64,000 nucleotides of DNA from JBGSYJ01 sp041748075 (GTDB lineage: Bacteria > Acidobacteriota > Thermoanaerobaculia > Gp7-AA8), in assembly GCA_041748075.1 (NCBI GenBank), contig JBGTDX010000126.1, positions 1 through 64,000 of the forward strand, read 5' to 3'. How positions within the stretch are numbered: the first letter of the stretch is position 1; each line of letters begins with the position of its first letter. This document shows positions 41,848-51,552 of this stretch, one piece after another. The notes beneath the pieces were generated by a model. That model made no database searches, had not been told where the DNA came from, and worked only from the letters and a program-made list of their open reading frames with translations. The translations under genes were made by a program, and so were the position numbers.

Positions 41848-42622
41848 GCCGCGCGTCGGGTCCCTGCTTTGTCCGGCCGATGGTAGCTCCGCATCGAAGG
41901 CAGGGTTTGCCTGCGCGGCCGTAGACCCATAGCTGGTAGCGCGGATCGATCCGGCCGGTGGTCGCGCGACCCGAAGGCGCGCCCTCTCCGACATTCGAGA
42001 CCAGAAGCCTTCGTGCATGAGCGAGGATCCGATCGAGCGTGGCGTCGTCGAGACTCGCCACCGCTGCGAACGGATTCACGCCCGCAACGAACAGAATCTC
42101 CGACTTGAACACGTTTCCGATTCCTGCGAGCAGGCGCTGGTTCAAAAGCGCATCCGCGATCTCGAGCTCACCCCGTTCCCTGATTCGTCGCTTCGCTTCC
42201 CCGGCGTCGAAAGTCGGCGCTAGAAGGTCAGGCCCGATCTTCTGCAGGTCCGGCTGGCATTCCAGCTCTCTCGCGGTGAGGAACTCAGCGACCGGAATTG
42301 TGAATCCCACGGCGACGAAGTCGAGCGTCTCGATGACGACCCGCATCTGATCGTGTGGCCGGCGCCATCGTTCTCCCTGCCGGTACAGATGCCAGCTCCC
42401 ATGCATTCGCATATGCGTCCTGAGATAGAGATCGCCGGAGAATTGAACGAGCAGATGTTTGCCTGCGGCGTAAACGCGCTCGATGTTGCGTCCGGCGAGA
42501 GGCGCATCGTCATCTACCCTACTTAGTTGAGGAAAGACGGTCGAGAATCGCGTGACCTGCCTGCCCGACAGCGCCTGATGCAGCCGGGCCGCGGCGCGAA
42601 AAATCGTATCTCCCTCAGGCAT
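41798..42622 (-). CDS. nei: Nei/Fpg family DNA glycosylase (endonuclease VIII-like)
   Basis: 274 residues. The N-terminal MPEGDTIFRAA with Pro2 and Glu3 catalytic residues is the endonuclease VIII type (Nei). LYLRTHMRMHGSWHLY, LLNQRLLAGIGNVFKSEILF (H2TH) and the C-terminal zinc finger (CLRCGATIGRTKQGPDARPT then YWCPSCQ) follow. It removes oxidised pyrimidines. Fifteen bases separate its start from the end of lhr, so co-transcription with the helicase is likely. Confidence 0.9.
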   Translation of the reverse strand: MPEGDTIFRAAARLHQALSGRQVTRFSTVFPQLSRVDDDAPLAGRNIERVYAAGKHLLVQFSGDLYLRTHMRMHGSWHLYRQGERWRRPHDQMRVVIETLDFVAVGFTIPVAEFLTARELECQPDLQKIGPDLLAPTFDAGEAKRRIRERGELEIADALLNQRLLAGIGNVFKSEILFVAGVNPFAAVASLDDATLDRILAHARRLLVSNVGEGAPSGRATTGRIDPRYQLWVYGRAGKPCLRCGATIGRTKQGPDARPTYWCPSCQASPEASA

Positions 42623-42637
42623 CGTGCATCGCGCTCG

Positions 42638-45600
42638 TCACAGATTCGCCCGCGCGGAGGCGAGCGCGCGCATCTGGTAGCCCATGGATGTCGCGATGAA
42701 GCCTTCGCCGGTCAGCCAGGAACCGAGTATGTGGTCTCCCGGCTTCCGCCCGTCGATCTCGGCGATGAGCAGTGCGCGCCGTGTTCCGTGCCGGACGAGA
42801 TCTCCCAGCATTCCGGCAATGCTACGGGCCACCGCGCTGCGTTCCGGTTCATCCTCTGGAATCCACGTGTAGATCTGTTTCTCGCCGCGTGAAAGGTACG
42901 CAGCAATCGTCCCATTGACGAGAAGCACGCGCGCTCCGACAGAGCGCGTCGGGCGAACGTTTTCTTCATGCGAAGGCCAGCTCAGAATCCCTCCCCACGG
43001 ATTGGCCGGATCTGTGGCGGCCATCAGAACAACCTCCGGCTCTTCCGGAGCGACGCGCAGCGATCGAAGCAGATCGAGTGCGCCCGGCAACGCGAACTGT
43101 GTCGCGGCGACTCCGTCGATGAAGTAGCCCCTCCGGACCTTTCCTCCTTCTTCCATCTGCTTGAGGACGTCGTAGATCGCGCTGAACCCGCCTGCGATCT
43201 GTTCCTGCCCCGCGGCTTCTCTCGTGACGACTCCATACCGGCTGAGCAGTTGCGTCGCGAGCGCAGCACTCCGCGCCGTGCGGTTCGGAATTGATCGGAC
43301 CAGGTCGGCGGTCAGCGACCATCGCCCCTCCGCAGCCGGGGGCGCCGATGACGATCTGCGTGAGCGGAACCCGCGGCCAGCGGATGCGCGGCCTCTCGCC
43401 TTCGGACGAGTGAAGGCCCGCAGCGAGTGGACCGTGTCGTTGGTTACAAGTCCTTTCCAGACGAGATTCCAGAGAGCGTCGACCGTCTCGATGGGGAATC
43501 CATCCCCGATTCCGAGGTGGACCGCCGAGAAGAACGACGCGCCGCGGCTTCCAAGAAACTCGATGATCTTCTCTTCAGTCTCGCCGAGTGGAAGGTCTGG
43601 AGGGGACGGCGAATGCAGCAGAGGAAGTGTATCGGTAAGGTAAAGCGCGATCCGGCCGTCACGTTCCCCGAGAGGTTCCACCCCGGTCCAGGCGACCTCA
43701 CCTGCCGCGGTCAGAGTATCCAGGTCGGATGACCGGTAGTCCTCCATTCGGGCCGAAAGGATCTCACTTTCGAGAATCGACGCAGGAAGCGGGCAGCCCT
43801 GCAGGGATTCGATGACCTCGAGCAGCGCGTTGAGACCCCTTCGCTTCTTTCCGATGCCCTGCCATGCGGTGAAGAGCCTTCCAAGAACCCGCGGTTCCAT
43901 CGGCTCGACTTCGTGACGGAGTTTCGCGAGCGAGCGTCTTCGAACGAGGCGGAGCACATTCGAATCACACCACTCGCGCGTCATGCCTCCGGGTCGGAAC
44001 TCCCCCTCGACCAGGCGGCCACGATCGAGCAGACCGCGGAGCGCGCTCTCGACGACGCGAGGTCCAAGCGCAAAACGCGAGGCGATCTCCTGCAGAGTGA
44101 AGGGGGCATGAGTGCGCGCGTACCTCGAGACGAGATCACCGAGTGGGTCGCTCACCGGTTCGAGCAGACGCTCGGGAATGCCCTGCGGGATGGGAGCGCC
44201 GAGCGCATCACGAAAGCGGCTTGCGTCTTCGACCGCGATCAGCCGGCGCTCTCCCGCTACTCCCGTCTCTACGATTCGACGAGCAGCAATCAGCTCATCT
44301 GCACCGGCGGCGACTTCAGGGGTCGCACAGCGAGCCGCGAGCTCCTCGCGCGTCAGATCACCGATCGAAAGAAGCATGTCGTGAATCTGATCGGCCGACT
44401 TTGCACGATAGTCCGGCTCGAGATGCTGCAGCCTCCGTTCGGTTTCTTCGAGGGCATCCTCATCGAGCAGATCTCGAAGCTCCGCATCGCCCAGGAGCTC
44501 GCGAAGTTGGGAGTGATCGATGGCAAGCGCCTGGGCCCGGCGTTCAGCCAGCGGAGCGTCGCCGTCATAGATGTAGTTCGCAACGTACCGGAAAAGCACC
44601 GAGCCGGCGAACGGCGAGGGTTGAAGCGTGTCCGTTGTGATCGCGCGCGCCGTGCGCCGCTCGATCCTCTGCAGCAGTTGAAAGAGCGCAGGCATGTCGA
44701 ACACATCCTGCAGGCATTCGCGATATGTCTCGAGCACCATCGGGAACGAGCCGTACCGCGCAGCGACCTGAAGCAGATCCGCGGAGCGCTTGCGCTGTTG
44801 CCATAAAGGCGACCTTCGGTTTCCAGCCCGCCGCGGAAGCAGCAGTGCACGTGTTGCAATCTCGCGGAACTTCGCTGCGAACAGTGAGCTCGAGCCGAGC
44901 TGCCGGATCACGAGCGACTCGACTTCGTCAGCCGAGGGAATGACTAGTGCTACGTCGGGAGCTTCGTCGGTTTCGGGGAATCGGATGATGAAGCCGTCGT
45001 CGCTCCACATCGTTTCTATCTCGAGTCCCGTCTCGCGGCGGATCTTTGCCGTAGCCGCCATGGCCCACGGCGCATGAATCCGCCCTCCGAACGGCGAGAG
45101 AACGCAGACGCGCCAGTCGCCGAGATCATCAGGACAACGCTCGATCAGAATTGTCTGATCGTCCGGGACGACTTCCGTCGCGGTCTTCTGTTCCGCTACG
45201 TAGTCCATGAGGTTCTGCGCCGCCGCCGCGTTGAGGTCGTATTCCGAGGAGAGCTGTTTGAGAATCTTGCTTCCCCCGGTAGCGATCTGGCGGACGAGCG
45301 CGCCGATCTGCTCACCGAGCTGAACGCTCCTGCCGGCCGAATCGCCATGCCAGAAGGGCATCTTGCCTGGTTCGCCCGGCGCAGGCGTGACGAGCACGCG
45401 ATCGTGCGTGATCTCCTCGATGCGCCATGTGGACGCGCCGAGAAGGAATGTTTCGCCGGGGCTGGATTCGAACACCATCTCCTCATCGAGCTCGCCCACG
45501 CGCGCAGAGCCTTTCTCGGCTCCGGCGAGGAAGACCCCGAAGAGCCCGCGATCTGGAATCGTCCCTCCGTTGGTCACGGCAACGCGCTTCGACCCCGGTC

Positions 45601-47152
45601 GCGCCGTCAGTGTGTTGTCGAGACGGTTCCACGTGATGCGCGGGCGCAGCTCTGCAAAGTCATCCGAGGGGTAGAGGCCCGAGAGCATGTCGAGAACACC
45701 TTCGAAGATCGAGGGGGTGAGCTCAGCGAAAGGAGCCGCGGAGCGCACAGCTGCGAAGAGATCTTCAGTCTTCCACGCGTCCATCGCCACCATGGCAACG
45801 ATCTGCTGAGCGAGCACGTCGAGCGAGTTCCTGGGATATCGAATCGGCTCGAGGATTCCCTCACTCGTTGCGCCCACCTGATGGCTCGCCCGGCCGATGC
45901 GCTGCAGGCCGCTCGCGATCGAGGGCGGCGCTTCGATCTGGATGACCAGATCGATCGCTCCCATGTCGATTCCCAACTCGAGCGAGGAGGTGGCCACCAG
46001 CGCGGGGATTCGTCCCGACTTGAGGTTGTCCTCGATCTCCATCCGCTGCTCGCGCGCTACTGAGCCGTGATGTGCACTGACGATCGACTCGCCTGCGAGC
46101 TCATTGAGCGCTGCCGCGAGTCTCTCGGCAAGCCGCCGGCTATTGACGAAGATCAGTGTCGATCGGTGGCTTCGGATCAGCTCGAGAAGCCGCGGGTGGA
46201 TCGCGGGCCAGATCGAGGTTCGAGCCGTGCTCGAAGCCGGTCCGCTCGGAATCGGTACGGCAGATCCCAGCGCGCCCATCTCCTCGACCGGAGTCTCGAT
46301 GATCAGAGAGAGCTTCTTTCTTTCTCCGGTGTCGACCACCGCGACCGGCCGGAAAGTCGGCGTACTACCCGGCTCGGCAAATTCTTCATTGAAGCTGACG
46401 TCCTCGCGCGGAGCCTCCGGGATCACGTCGGGCGAAGCCGTCCGGCGTTCCGCCCCGCCGAGGAACCGGGCGACTTCTTCCAATGGCCGCTGGGTAGCCG
46501 AGAGACCGACCCGCTGCGGTGGACGCTTGCACAGCACTTCGAGACGCTCGAGCGAGAGGGCGAGGTGCGAGCCCCGCTTCGTCGGCACGAGCGCATGGAT
46601 CTCGTCGATGATGACGGTCTCGACCGATCGCAGCATCTCGCGGGCATTTGACGTCAGCAGCAGGTAGAACGACTCCGGTGTGGTAATGAGAATGTCCGCT
46701 GAGTGGCGTGCGAACCTTGCCCGCTCGGAGGGCGGCGTGTCGCCGGTTCGTGTGGCGATCGCCGGTATCGTGTGCGAAACACCGGTGCGGGATGCGACGT
46801 TCGCGATCCCGGCGATCGGAGCGCGAAGGTTCCGTTCCACGTCAACCGCGAGGGCCTTCAGCGGGGAAATGTAGATGGCGCGGCAGCGGCCTTCCGGCGG
46901 AGGCTGCGGCGAAAACATGAGGCGATCGATGCACCAGAGGAAGGCCGTGAGCGTCTTGCCACTGCCCGTAGGGGCGAGAATCAGCGTCGAGTCGCCGCTG
47001 GAGATCGCCGGCCAGCCGAGAATCTGCGCCTCGGTGGGAGCCGGAAACGACTCGGTGAACCACGTCCGGACAGCCGGGTGAAAGCGCTCCAGCGCCGCTG
47101 GTTTTATGGTTTTTTTTTCGCTCAAGTTCGTGGTCCGCTCCGAATTAAACAC
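42638..47152 (-). CDS. lhr: Large ATP-dependent helicase Lhr
   Basis: 1504 residues, full length for bacterial Lhr. Helicase motifs: LAPTGSGKTLTAFLW (I), VIIDEIHALV (II), VGLSATQRPL (III), LATSSLELGIDMG-like (here VATSSLELGIDMGA) and GLQRIGRASHQVG (VI). The C-terminal half holds the winged-helix/beta-barrel and Lhr C-terminal domains (RRSLAKLRHEVEPMEP, GVVTREAAGQEQ, ATDPANPWGGILSWP). Lhr is an ATP-dependent 3'-5' helicase linked to DNA repair. Start may be GTG 47152 or TTG 47125. Its close linkage to nei points to a repair unit. Confidence 0.9.
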   Translation of the reverse strand: MFNSERTTNLSEKKTIKPAALERFHPAVRTWFTESFPAPTEAQILGWPAISSGDSTLILAPTGSGKTLTAFLWCIDRLMFSPQPPPEGRCRAIYISPLKALAVDVERNLRAPIAGIANVASRTGVSHTIPAIATRTGDTPPSERARFARHSADILITTPESFYLLLTSNAREMLRSVETVIIDEIHALVPTKRGSHLALSLERLEVLCKRPPQRVGLSATQRPLEEVARFLGGAERRTASPDVIPEAPREDVSFNEEFAEPGSTPTFRPVAVVDTGERKKLSLIIETPVEEMGALGSAVPIPSGPASSTARTSIWPAIHPRLLELIRSHRSTLIFVNSRRLAERLAAALNELAGESIVSAHHGSVAREQRMEIEDNLKSGRIPALVATSSLELGIDMGAIDLVIQIEAPPSIASGLQRIGRASHQVGATSEGILEPIRYPRNSLDVLAQQIVAMVAMDAWKTEDLFAAVRSAAPFAELTPSIFEGVLDMLSGLYPSDDFAELRPRITWNRLDNTLTARPGSKRVAVTNGGTIPDRGLFGVFLAGAEKGSARVGELDEEMVFESSPGETFLLGASTWRIEEITHDRVLVTPAPGEPGKMPFWHGDSAGRSVQLGEQIGALVRQIATGGSKILKQLSSEYDLNAAAAQNLMDYVAEQKTATEVVPDDQTILIERCPDDLGDWRVCVLSPFGGRIHAPWAMAATAKIRRETGLEIETMWSDDGFIIRFPETDEAPDVALVIPSADEVESLVIRQLGSSSLFAAKFREIATRALLLPRRAGNRRSPLWQQRKRSADLLQVAARYGSFPMVLETYRECLQDVFDMPALFQLLQRIERRTARAITTDTLQPSPFAGSVLFRYVANYIYDGDAPLAERRAQALAIDHSQLRELLGDAELRDLLDEDALEETERRLQHLEPDYRAKSADQIHDMLLSIGDLTREELAARCATPEVAAGADELIAARRIVETGVAGERRLIAVEDASRFRDALGAPIPQGIPERLLEPVSDPLGDLVSRYARTHAPFTLQEIASRFALGPRVVESALRGLLDRGRLVEGEFRPGGMTREWCDSNVLRLVRRRSLAKLRHEVEPMEPRVLGRLFTAWQGIGKKRRGLNALLEVIESLQGCPLPASILESEILSARMEDYRSSDLDTLTAAGEVAWTGVEPLGERDGRIALYLTDTLPLLHSPSPPDLPLGETEEKIIEFLGSRGASFFSAVHLGIGDGFPIETVDALWNLVWKGLVTNDTVHSLRAFTRPKARGRASAGRGFRSRRSSSAPPAAEGRWSLTADLVRSIPNRTARSAALATQLLSRYGVVTREAAGQEQIAGGFSAIYDVLKQMEEGGKVRRGYFIDGVAATQFALPGALDLLRSLRVAPEEPEVVLMAATDPANPWGGILSWPSHEENVRPTRSVGARVLLVNGTIAAYLSRGEKQIYTWIPEDEPERSAVARSIAGMLGDLVRHGTRRALLIAEIDGRKPGDHILGSWLTGEGFIATSMGYQMRALASARANL

Positions 47153-47301
47153 CAGTCGTGCCGTTGAGCATTCTGGGATTTCTGGAGTTCCCGTTGAGGA
47201 GCCGCGAGCGGTAGGTAGAAGTCGAAAACTGGACTGTGAGCTCCGTCACTGTGAGAATATGAGTCAGCCTGCCTAATGATCGAGAACGGTATGAGCATGG
47301 A

Positions 47302-48066
47302 ATGCGACTGAGAGTGCTTGGCGCCTACGGCGCCGCGGATGCCTCACACAACCTTACGGGGTACGTCGTCGAAGATCGCTGGGCGGTCGACGCGGGAACG
47401 CTCACCTCGAAGCTTACGTTCGCTCAGCAGGCTCGGCTGGAGTGCGTTTACCTTACTCATGCCCACTCGGATCATATCCGCGACCTTCCTCATCTGATCG
47501 TCAACAGGCTGCATCAGAACGTCCCGCCACTCGACATCGTGGCCATCGGCGAGGTCATGGACATATTGATGGCCCACGTTTTCAACGGCCAGATCTGGCC
47601 TGATTTTACGAAGATCAACTCCCCTGAAACGGGCAAACCAGCGATTCAGTACAAGAGCCTGACTCCCGGACGGCGTACGAAGATCGGCGAGGCTTTTCTC
47701 ACGGCGGTTCCCGTGTCGCATTCGGTCGTCGCCGCAGGGGTGATCCTGGAAGCCGGCGGCCAGGCGATTTGTTTTACGGGGGACACCGGGCAAACGTCTC
47801 AGATCTGGAAGAGGGCCAACAAGGTGGAAGGGCTCGTCGCAGTCGTTACAGAAGCTTCGTTCCCCAACGACTATCCACAGATCGCGTATGACAGCGGGCA
47901 TATGACCCCTGATATGTTCGAAAAAGAACTGACGAAAATCGACAAGGACATACCGGTGTACGCGAGCCATAGGAAAGTCCCGTACGACAAGAAGATCGAG
48001 TCCGAGATCCGGAACATCCGCGATCGCCGGGCACGAGTGCTCGTCGAGAAGCAGTACACGCTCTGA
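47302..48066 (+). CDS. Class II cyclic-nucleotide phosphodiesterase (metallo-beta-lactamase fold)
   Basis: 254 residues. YLTHAHSDHIRDLPHLIVNR is the metal-binding HxHxDH loop; VPVSHSVVAAGVILE, CFTGDTGQTSQIWKR and ASHRKVPYD complete the pattern of PDEase II. Family members hydrolyse cyclic nucleotides. The 149-base upstream gap shows no clear feature. It precedes a GT2 gene by 37 bases. Confidence 0.8.
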   Translation: MRLRVLGAYGAADASHNLTGYVVEDRWAVDAGTLTSKLTFAQQARLECVYLTHAHSDHIRDLPHLIVNRLHQNVPPLDIVAIGEVMDILMAHVFNGQIWPDFTKINSPETGKPAIQYKSLTPGRRTKIGEAFLTAVPVSHSVVAAGVILEAGGQAICFTGDTGQTSQIWKRANKVEGLVAVVTEASFPNDYPQIAYDSGHMTPDMFEKELTKIDKDIPVYASHRKVPYDKKIESEIRNIRDRRARVLVEKQYTL

Positions 48067-48103
48067 AGCGCAGGCGCGTTTCGCCTCCCCGCTCCCGACA
48101 GTC

Positions 48104-48955
48104 ATGCCCACACCAGAAATCTCCGCAATCATCCATACGCTCAACGAGGCGGATCAGATCGAGGCATGTCTCCGGACAATCGAGTGGGTCGACGAGATTT
48201 ATCTGATCGATGATCACTCGAGCGACGAAACGCTGGAGATCGTAAGGAGCAAGTTTCCCGGTGTGCGCATCGAACAGCGGACATCTCTCGGATCGGCGGC
48301 TCAGAAGAATTACGCCATGGATCGCGCGACCCATGACTGGATTCTGGTGGTTGATGCGGACGAACGCGTTCCGCCCGAGCTCCGCGATGAGATCCGCACG
48401 ATCCTGCAGAAGGGCCCGCGGCAGTGGGCTTACTCGATCGGTCGCCGTAATTTCCTGCTGGGCGACGAGCTTCGATTCAGCGGCTTACAGCGTGACCGGG
48501 TGATCAGGCTCTTCCACCGGAAGCACGCCCGGTACCCCAATAAGCGGGTCCACGCCGACCTGCTCGTCGAAGGGCCCGTCGGTCGCCTCGAGCAACGATA
48601 CCTTCATTACTATGTCCGGTCTCTCGATCACATGAGCGAGAAGATGACCCGCTACGGCGTCTGGGCTGCGGCTCAGATGTTCGTCGACGGAAAACGGACC
48701 ACGCTGGCGGGCCTCGTCGTGCATACCCTGGCGCGATTCGTACGCGACTACTTCATCAATCTGGGTGTTCTCGATGGGGCCAGAGGGCTCATCGCGGTGG
48801 GCTTCCACACCTATTACACGTTCTGGAAGTACGCGAAGCTCTGGGAGTTCGGCCAGCGTGAACAGCGGGGTCTTCCGCTCGAGCTCCCTGAGATCGATAC
48901 CGATGAGCAAAGGTGGCTTCTCCCCTGGGAGAGCGAGCTGAAAGATGAACGGTAA
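48104..48955 (+). CDS. LPS-core-type glycosyltransferase (WaaE/KdtX-like GT2)
   Basis: 283 residues. ISAIIHTLNEADQIEACLRT, EIYLIDDHSSDETLEIV and ILVVDADERVPPELRDEI form the GT2 core. YPNKRVHADLLVEGPVGRLE, RYLHYYVRSLDHM and the C-terminal hydrophobic stretch are typical of LPS heptose/glucosyl transferases of the WaaE type. Likely acts at the cytoplasmic face in lipopolysaccharide or similar envelope glycan assembly. The final codons (ELKDER) overlap a short palindromic AAAGATGA/TCATCTTT pair. Confidence 0.78.
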   Translation: MPTPEISAIIHTLNEADQIEACLRTIEWVDEIYLIDDHSSDETLEIVRSKFPGVRIEQRTSLGSAAQKNYAMDRATHDWILVVDADERVPPELRDEIRTILQKGPRQWAYSIGRRNFLLGDELRFSGLQRDRVIRLFHRKHARYPNKRVHADLLVEGPVGRLEQRYLHYYVRSLDHMSEKMTRYGVWAAAQMFVDGKRTTLAGLVVHTLARFVRDYFINLGVLDGARGLIAVGFHTYYTFWKYAKLWEFGQREQRGLPLELPEIDTDEQRWLLPWESELKDER

Positions 48956-49018
48956 GGGACCGAGACGCCCCTCATCTTTCATCCGCGTCGCCCGGTCTTT
49001 GCATCTACAATTCACCGG

Positions 49019-49294
49019 ATGCGTGGCTCTCGCCTGCTTATAGGAGCGTTTGTAATGGGTGGCGCTGTGCCAGCCATTCTCTTTTTTCTGTTGTCACTCG
49101 ATTCGATCTCCGAGTTCTTCACGATCGCGGCGACCTGTTTCCTGTCCTGGGGAATTGCGGACCTGGCTGCAAATGTCGTCGCCAGACCCAGGCTCGAAAA
49201 GCGGACCGCTACCCAGGCGATTCGCGAATGGGAAAATTCGCGCACCGGTACCACCGAGAAAGAGTCCGACACGTCAGCGCATGATTCGCACTGA
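49019..49294 (+). CDS. Small two-helix membrane protein, hypothetical
   Basis: 91 residues: two hydrophobic segments (LIGAFVMGGAVPAILFFLLS and FFTIAATCFLSWGIADLAAN) and a charged tail (EKRTATQAIREWENSRTG). Coding by composition; no family recognised. It overlaps the convergent transglycosylase by 21 bases. Confidence 0.5.
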   Translation: MRGSRLLIGAFVMGGAVPAILFFLLSLDSISEFFTIAATCFLSWGIADLAANVVARPRLEKRTATQAIREWENSRTGTTEKESDTSAHDSH

Positions 49295-50053
49295 CGCGTC
49301 CGCCACCTCGAGCTGCTCGCTTATCCGTCCGTCAACCTGCTGTGCAAAGTCCGCTTCCGACTTGCGGACCTTCTTCAGGTAGTTCTGAGTCTCCTTGAAC
49401 GGCGGGACTCCACCGAACTTCCGGACGTTCCCCTCGCCGGCGTTGTACGCGGCAATGATTTTGGTCTCGTCTCCGTCGAATCGTTCGGTCAGATACTTGA
49501 GATACCTGGTTCCGGCCTGTACGTTCTCCACCGGGTTCATCAGGTTGTCCGCTCCCATCCATTTGCCCGTTCGCGGAACCAGCTGCATGAGTCCCTGAGC
49601 GTTGCGGTGTGACCGCGCCGTCGGCTTGAACTCAGACTCCGTTTTGACCACCGCAGCGACCAGCTCAGGCCGCAGATCGTTCTTCTTCGCCTCCGCGTAA
49701 ATCAACGGACCGAACGGAATTTCCGTACGAAAGAACTCCTCCCTGACCCGCTCGGTGATCATCGTCAACTCCTGCTCGTGCTGCGCTGTCGGCGTAAGGC
49801 TCGCTACCGTCACGACGGCGGACTCCACACCTCCGGTTACCTCGCTGGCCACCCTGTGTGCGTCCACGTACTTCATCGGGATTCCAACACCCCCGACTGC
49901 CAGAGAAGCTCCCAGCAGGAGCGTCGCATATCTCTTTTTCAACCCTTCCAGTCGCCTTGCTTTCGATTTGAGCGCGTACCGGTGGATCTTCGATCGATCG
50001 AATCCATCGACGACCCGTTGCTGGAACGGGCGTTTCGTCTTGATCTCTGTCAT
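49274..50053 (-). CDS. Lytic transglycosylase (SLT domain)
   Basis: 259 residues. ATG 50053 has GGAGGAGG five bases upstream. An N-terminal transmembrane/signal segment (YATLLLGASLAVGGVGIPM) precedes a goose-lysozyme-like SLT domain with the catalytic glutamate in VAAVVKTESEFKPTARSHR, then GLMQLVPRTGKWMG, AGTRYLKYLTERFDGDET and IIAAYNAGEGNV. It cleaves peptidoglycan glycan strands in the periplasm. Confidence 0.9.
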   Translation of the reverse strand: MTEIKTKRPFQQRVVDGFDRSKIHRYALKSKARRLEGLKKRYATLLLGASLAVGGVGIPMKYVDAHRVASEVTGGVESAVVTVASLTPTAQHEQELTMITERVREEFFRTEIPFGPLIYAEAKKNDLRPELVAAVVKTESEFKPTARSHRNAQGLMQLVPRTGKWMGADNLMNPVENVQAGTRYLKYLTERFDGDETKIIAAYNAGEGNVRKFGGVPPFKETQNYLKKVRKSEADFAQQVDGRISEQLEVADASVRIMR

Positions 50054-50201
50054 CGATTCCTCCTCCAGTCCAGCCATATTTATTTGCAAGCATGAAGCCA
50101 GTATGAGAATGGGAATATTGGTTCTCAAGTGCCGGGAAATAAATGGTTTATTGGCATGGAAAAACGGGAGAATTCCAATCCGGGCACGGCAGACCCTTAC
50201 A

Positions 50202-50708
50202 ATGCTGGCCGTGTTCAACCGACTTCTGATAGCGATGCTCCTGCTGACCGCTGCGCCGCTGGGTGCGCAGCACTTCGAGTGTCAGGAAGAGAGTCATCTC
50301 AGCCCGGAAATGCTGGATCTACACCGAGAAAAAGAGGGGACAGGACCCGATGCTCTCCAGGACCGGCATCGCCAGTTGTCGAGCCAGCACAAGCTGGAAG
50401 GGACCGCTTGTTTTTACTCCGACATTTTCGAGGGTCGAAGGACGGCGAATGGAGAGATTTTCCGGCAGAGCCGGTTCACGGCGGCACATCGAACGCTCCC
50501 GCTCGGTACGTGGGTCGAAGTAACTTCGGTCGCGACAGGAAGAAACGCCCGGGTGAGGATCAACGATCGGGGTCCGTTCTCTGGCGGATTCATTCTCGAT
50601 CTCACACGGACGGCAGCGCGATCACTCGGAGTGGACCGAGCGCGCGACCGGCGGGTCAGGATCCGGGTGCTGGCGCTTCCCGGGGAACCGTTACCCGCTG
50701 AGGAGTGA
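50202..50708 (+). CDS. RlpA-like lipoprotein/transglycosylase (double-psi beta-barrel)
   Basis: 168 residues. Signal peptide FNRLLIAMLLLTAAPLGAQ without a lipobox cysteine. The C-terminal DPBB domain has GTACFYSDIFEGRRTANGEI, AAHRTLPLGTWVEVTSVATG, ARVRINDRGPFSGGFILDLT, including the aspartate of RlpA-type enzymes that cleave denuded glycan strands. No SPOR domain follows. Divergent from the SLT gene. Confidence 0.87.
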   Translation: MLAVFNRLLIAMLLLTAAPLGAQHFECQEESHLSPEMLDLHREKEGTGPDALQDRHRQLSSQHKLEGTACFYSDIFEGRRTANGEIFRQSRFTAAHRTLPLGTWVEVTSVATGRNARVRINDRGPFSGGFILDLTRTAARSLGVDRARDRRVRIRVLALPGEPLPAEE

Positions 50709-50762
50709 GCAGCGAGGCGGTGCCGACGGCATCGAATGAGCGCGTGCCGCGATACAAAGTAT

Positions 50763-51479
50763 TTACGCCGGAATTCGGAAGCAGAAGCGGCTGCCTTCGT
50801 CCGGGGAGGTCTCGACCGTCAACTCGCCCCCATGGCTCGCGATTACCTCACGCGCCATGTAGAGACTGTATCCCGGGCCTCCTCCGCGGGCTTTGTCCAG
50901 CTTGAGGCCGAGTTCGAACACCTGCTGAACATAGCGAGGGTCCATGCCGATCCCATTGTCAATGACGCAGAGGCTGTCGAAGTTTCCTTCGCGGGAGTGC
51001 TCGATGCGGACCTTACGCTCGCCCACAGGCCGGTCGTTGAACACGACCGCGTTCTCAAAGACTGCGGTGAAAGCCTCCCTGAATTTCTCCGGATCGACCT
51101 TCAGAACCGGAAGTGAATCGGGCACCTCGACCTGAACCCCGCCTTCTTCCAGCAACGAACCGCACCGAAGTCGCACTTCTTCGAGAATGCTCTGAAATTC
51201 GACAGGCCTCGGGTCGTTTGGCCGACTGAGAAGTTTGACCATGTGCATCATGTCGTCGAGGACACCTTTCATGTTGTGCGCGGCGGAACGGATGCGCGCC
51301 AGAAAGTCCCTCGCATCATCGTCGAGCTTGTCGGCGTAATCGGAGACCAGCAGATCGCTGAAGCCATCGATCGAAAAGATCGGAGACTTGAGATCGTGGG
51401 ACAGCACGCTGAAAAAGCGGATCAGTTGCTCGCGATCGATCCCTCCATCGGATCGGGGGTCTGCCTGTTCATCGGACAC
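50763..51479 (-). CDS. Cytoplasmic histidine kinase
   Basis: 238 residues from GTG 51479 (GGGAGGA upstream). HisKA H-box FFSVLSHDLKSPIFSIDGFS contains the phospho-acceptor histidine; the ATPase has DNGIGM and GGGPGYSLYMAREVIASHGG. The N-box is weak (FENAVVFNDRPVGER). No membrane or sensor domain, so it probably receives signals from another protein. It ends the gap-pgk-CYTH-nucleotidyltransferase group. No response regulator is adjacent; the nearest is at 41.4 kb. Confidence 0.82.
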   Translation of the reverse strand: MSDEQADPRSDGGIDREQLIRFFSVLSHDLKSPIFSIDGFSDLLVSDYADKLDDDARDFLARIRSAAHNMKGVLDDMMHMVKLLSRPNDPRPVEFQSILEEVRLRCGSLLEEGGVQVEVPDSLPVLKVDPEKFREAFTAVFENAVVFNDRPVGERKVRIEHSREGNFDSLCVIDNGIGMDPRYVQQVFELGLKLDKARGGGPGYSLYMAREVIASHGGELTVETSPDEGSRFCFRIPA

Positions 51480-51552
51480 CGTCTCCTCCCAATGAGAGAC
51501 ATCGCGGCTGCAACATGCGGGCCACGGAAATGCTGGATTCGCGTTCGCGGAC

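Noticed and set aside
43913..46063. Long open frames antisense to lhr
   Set aside because: Sequence is arginine/glutamate-rich antisense translation with no domains; Lhr motifs on the other strand are continuous.
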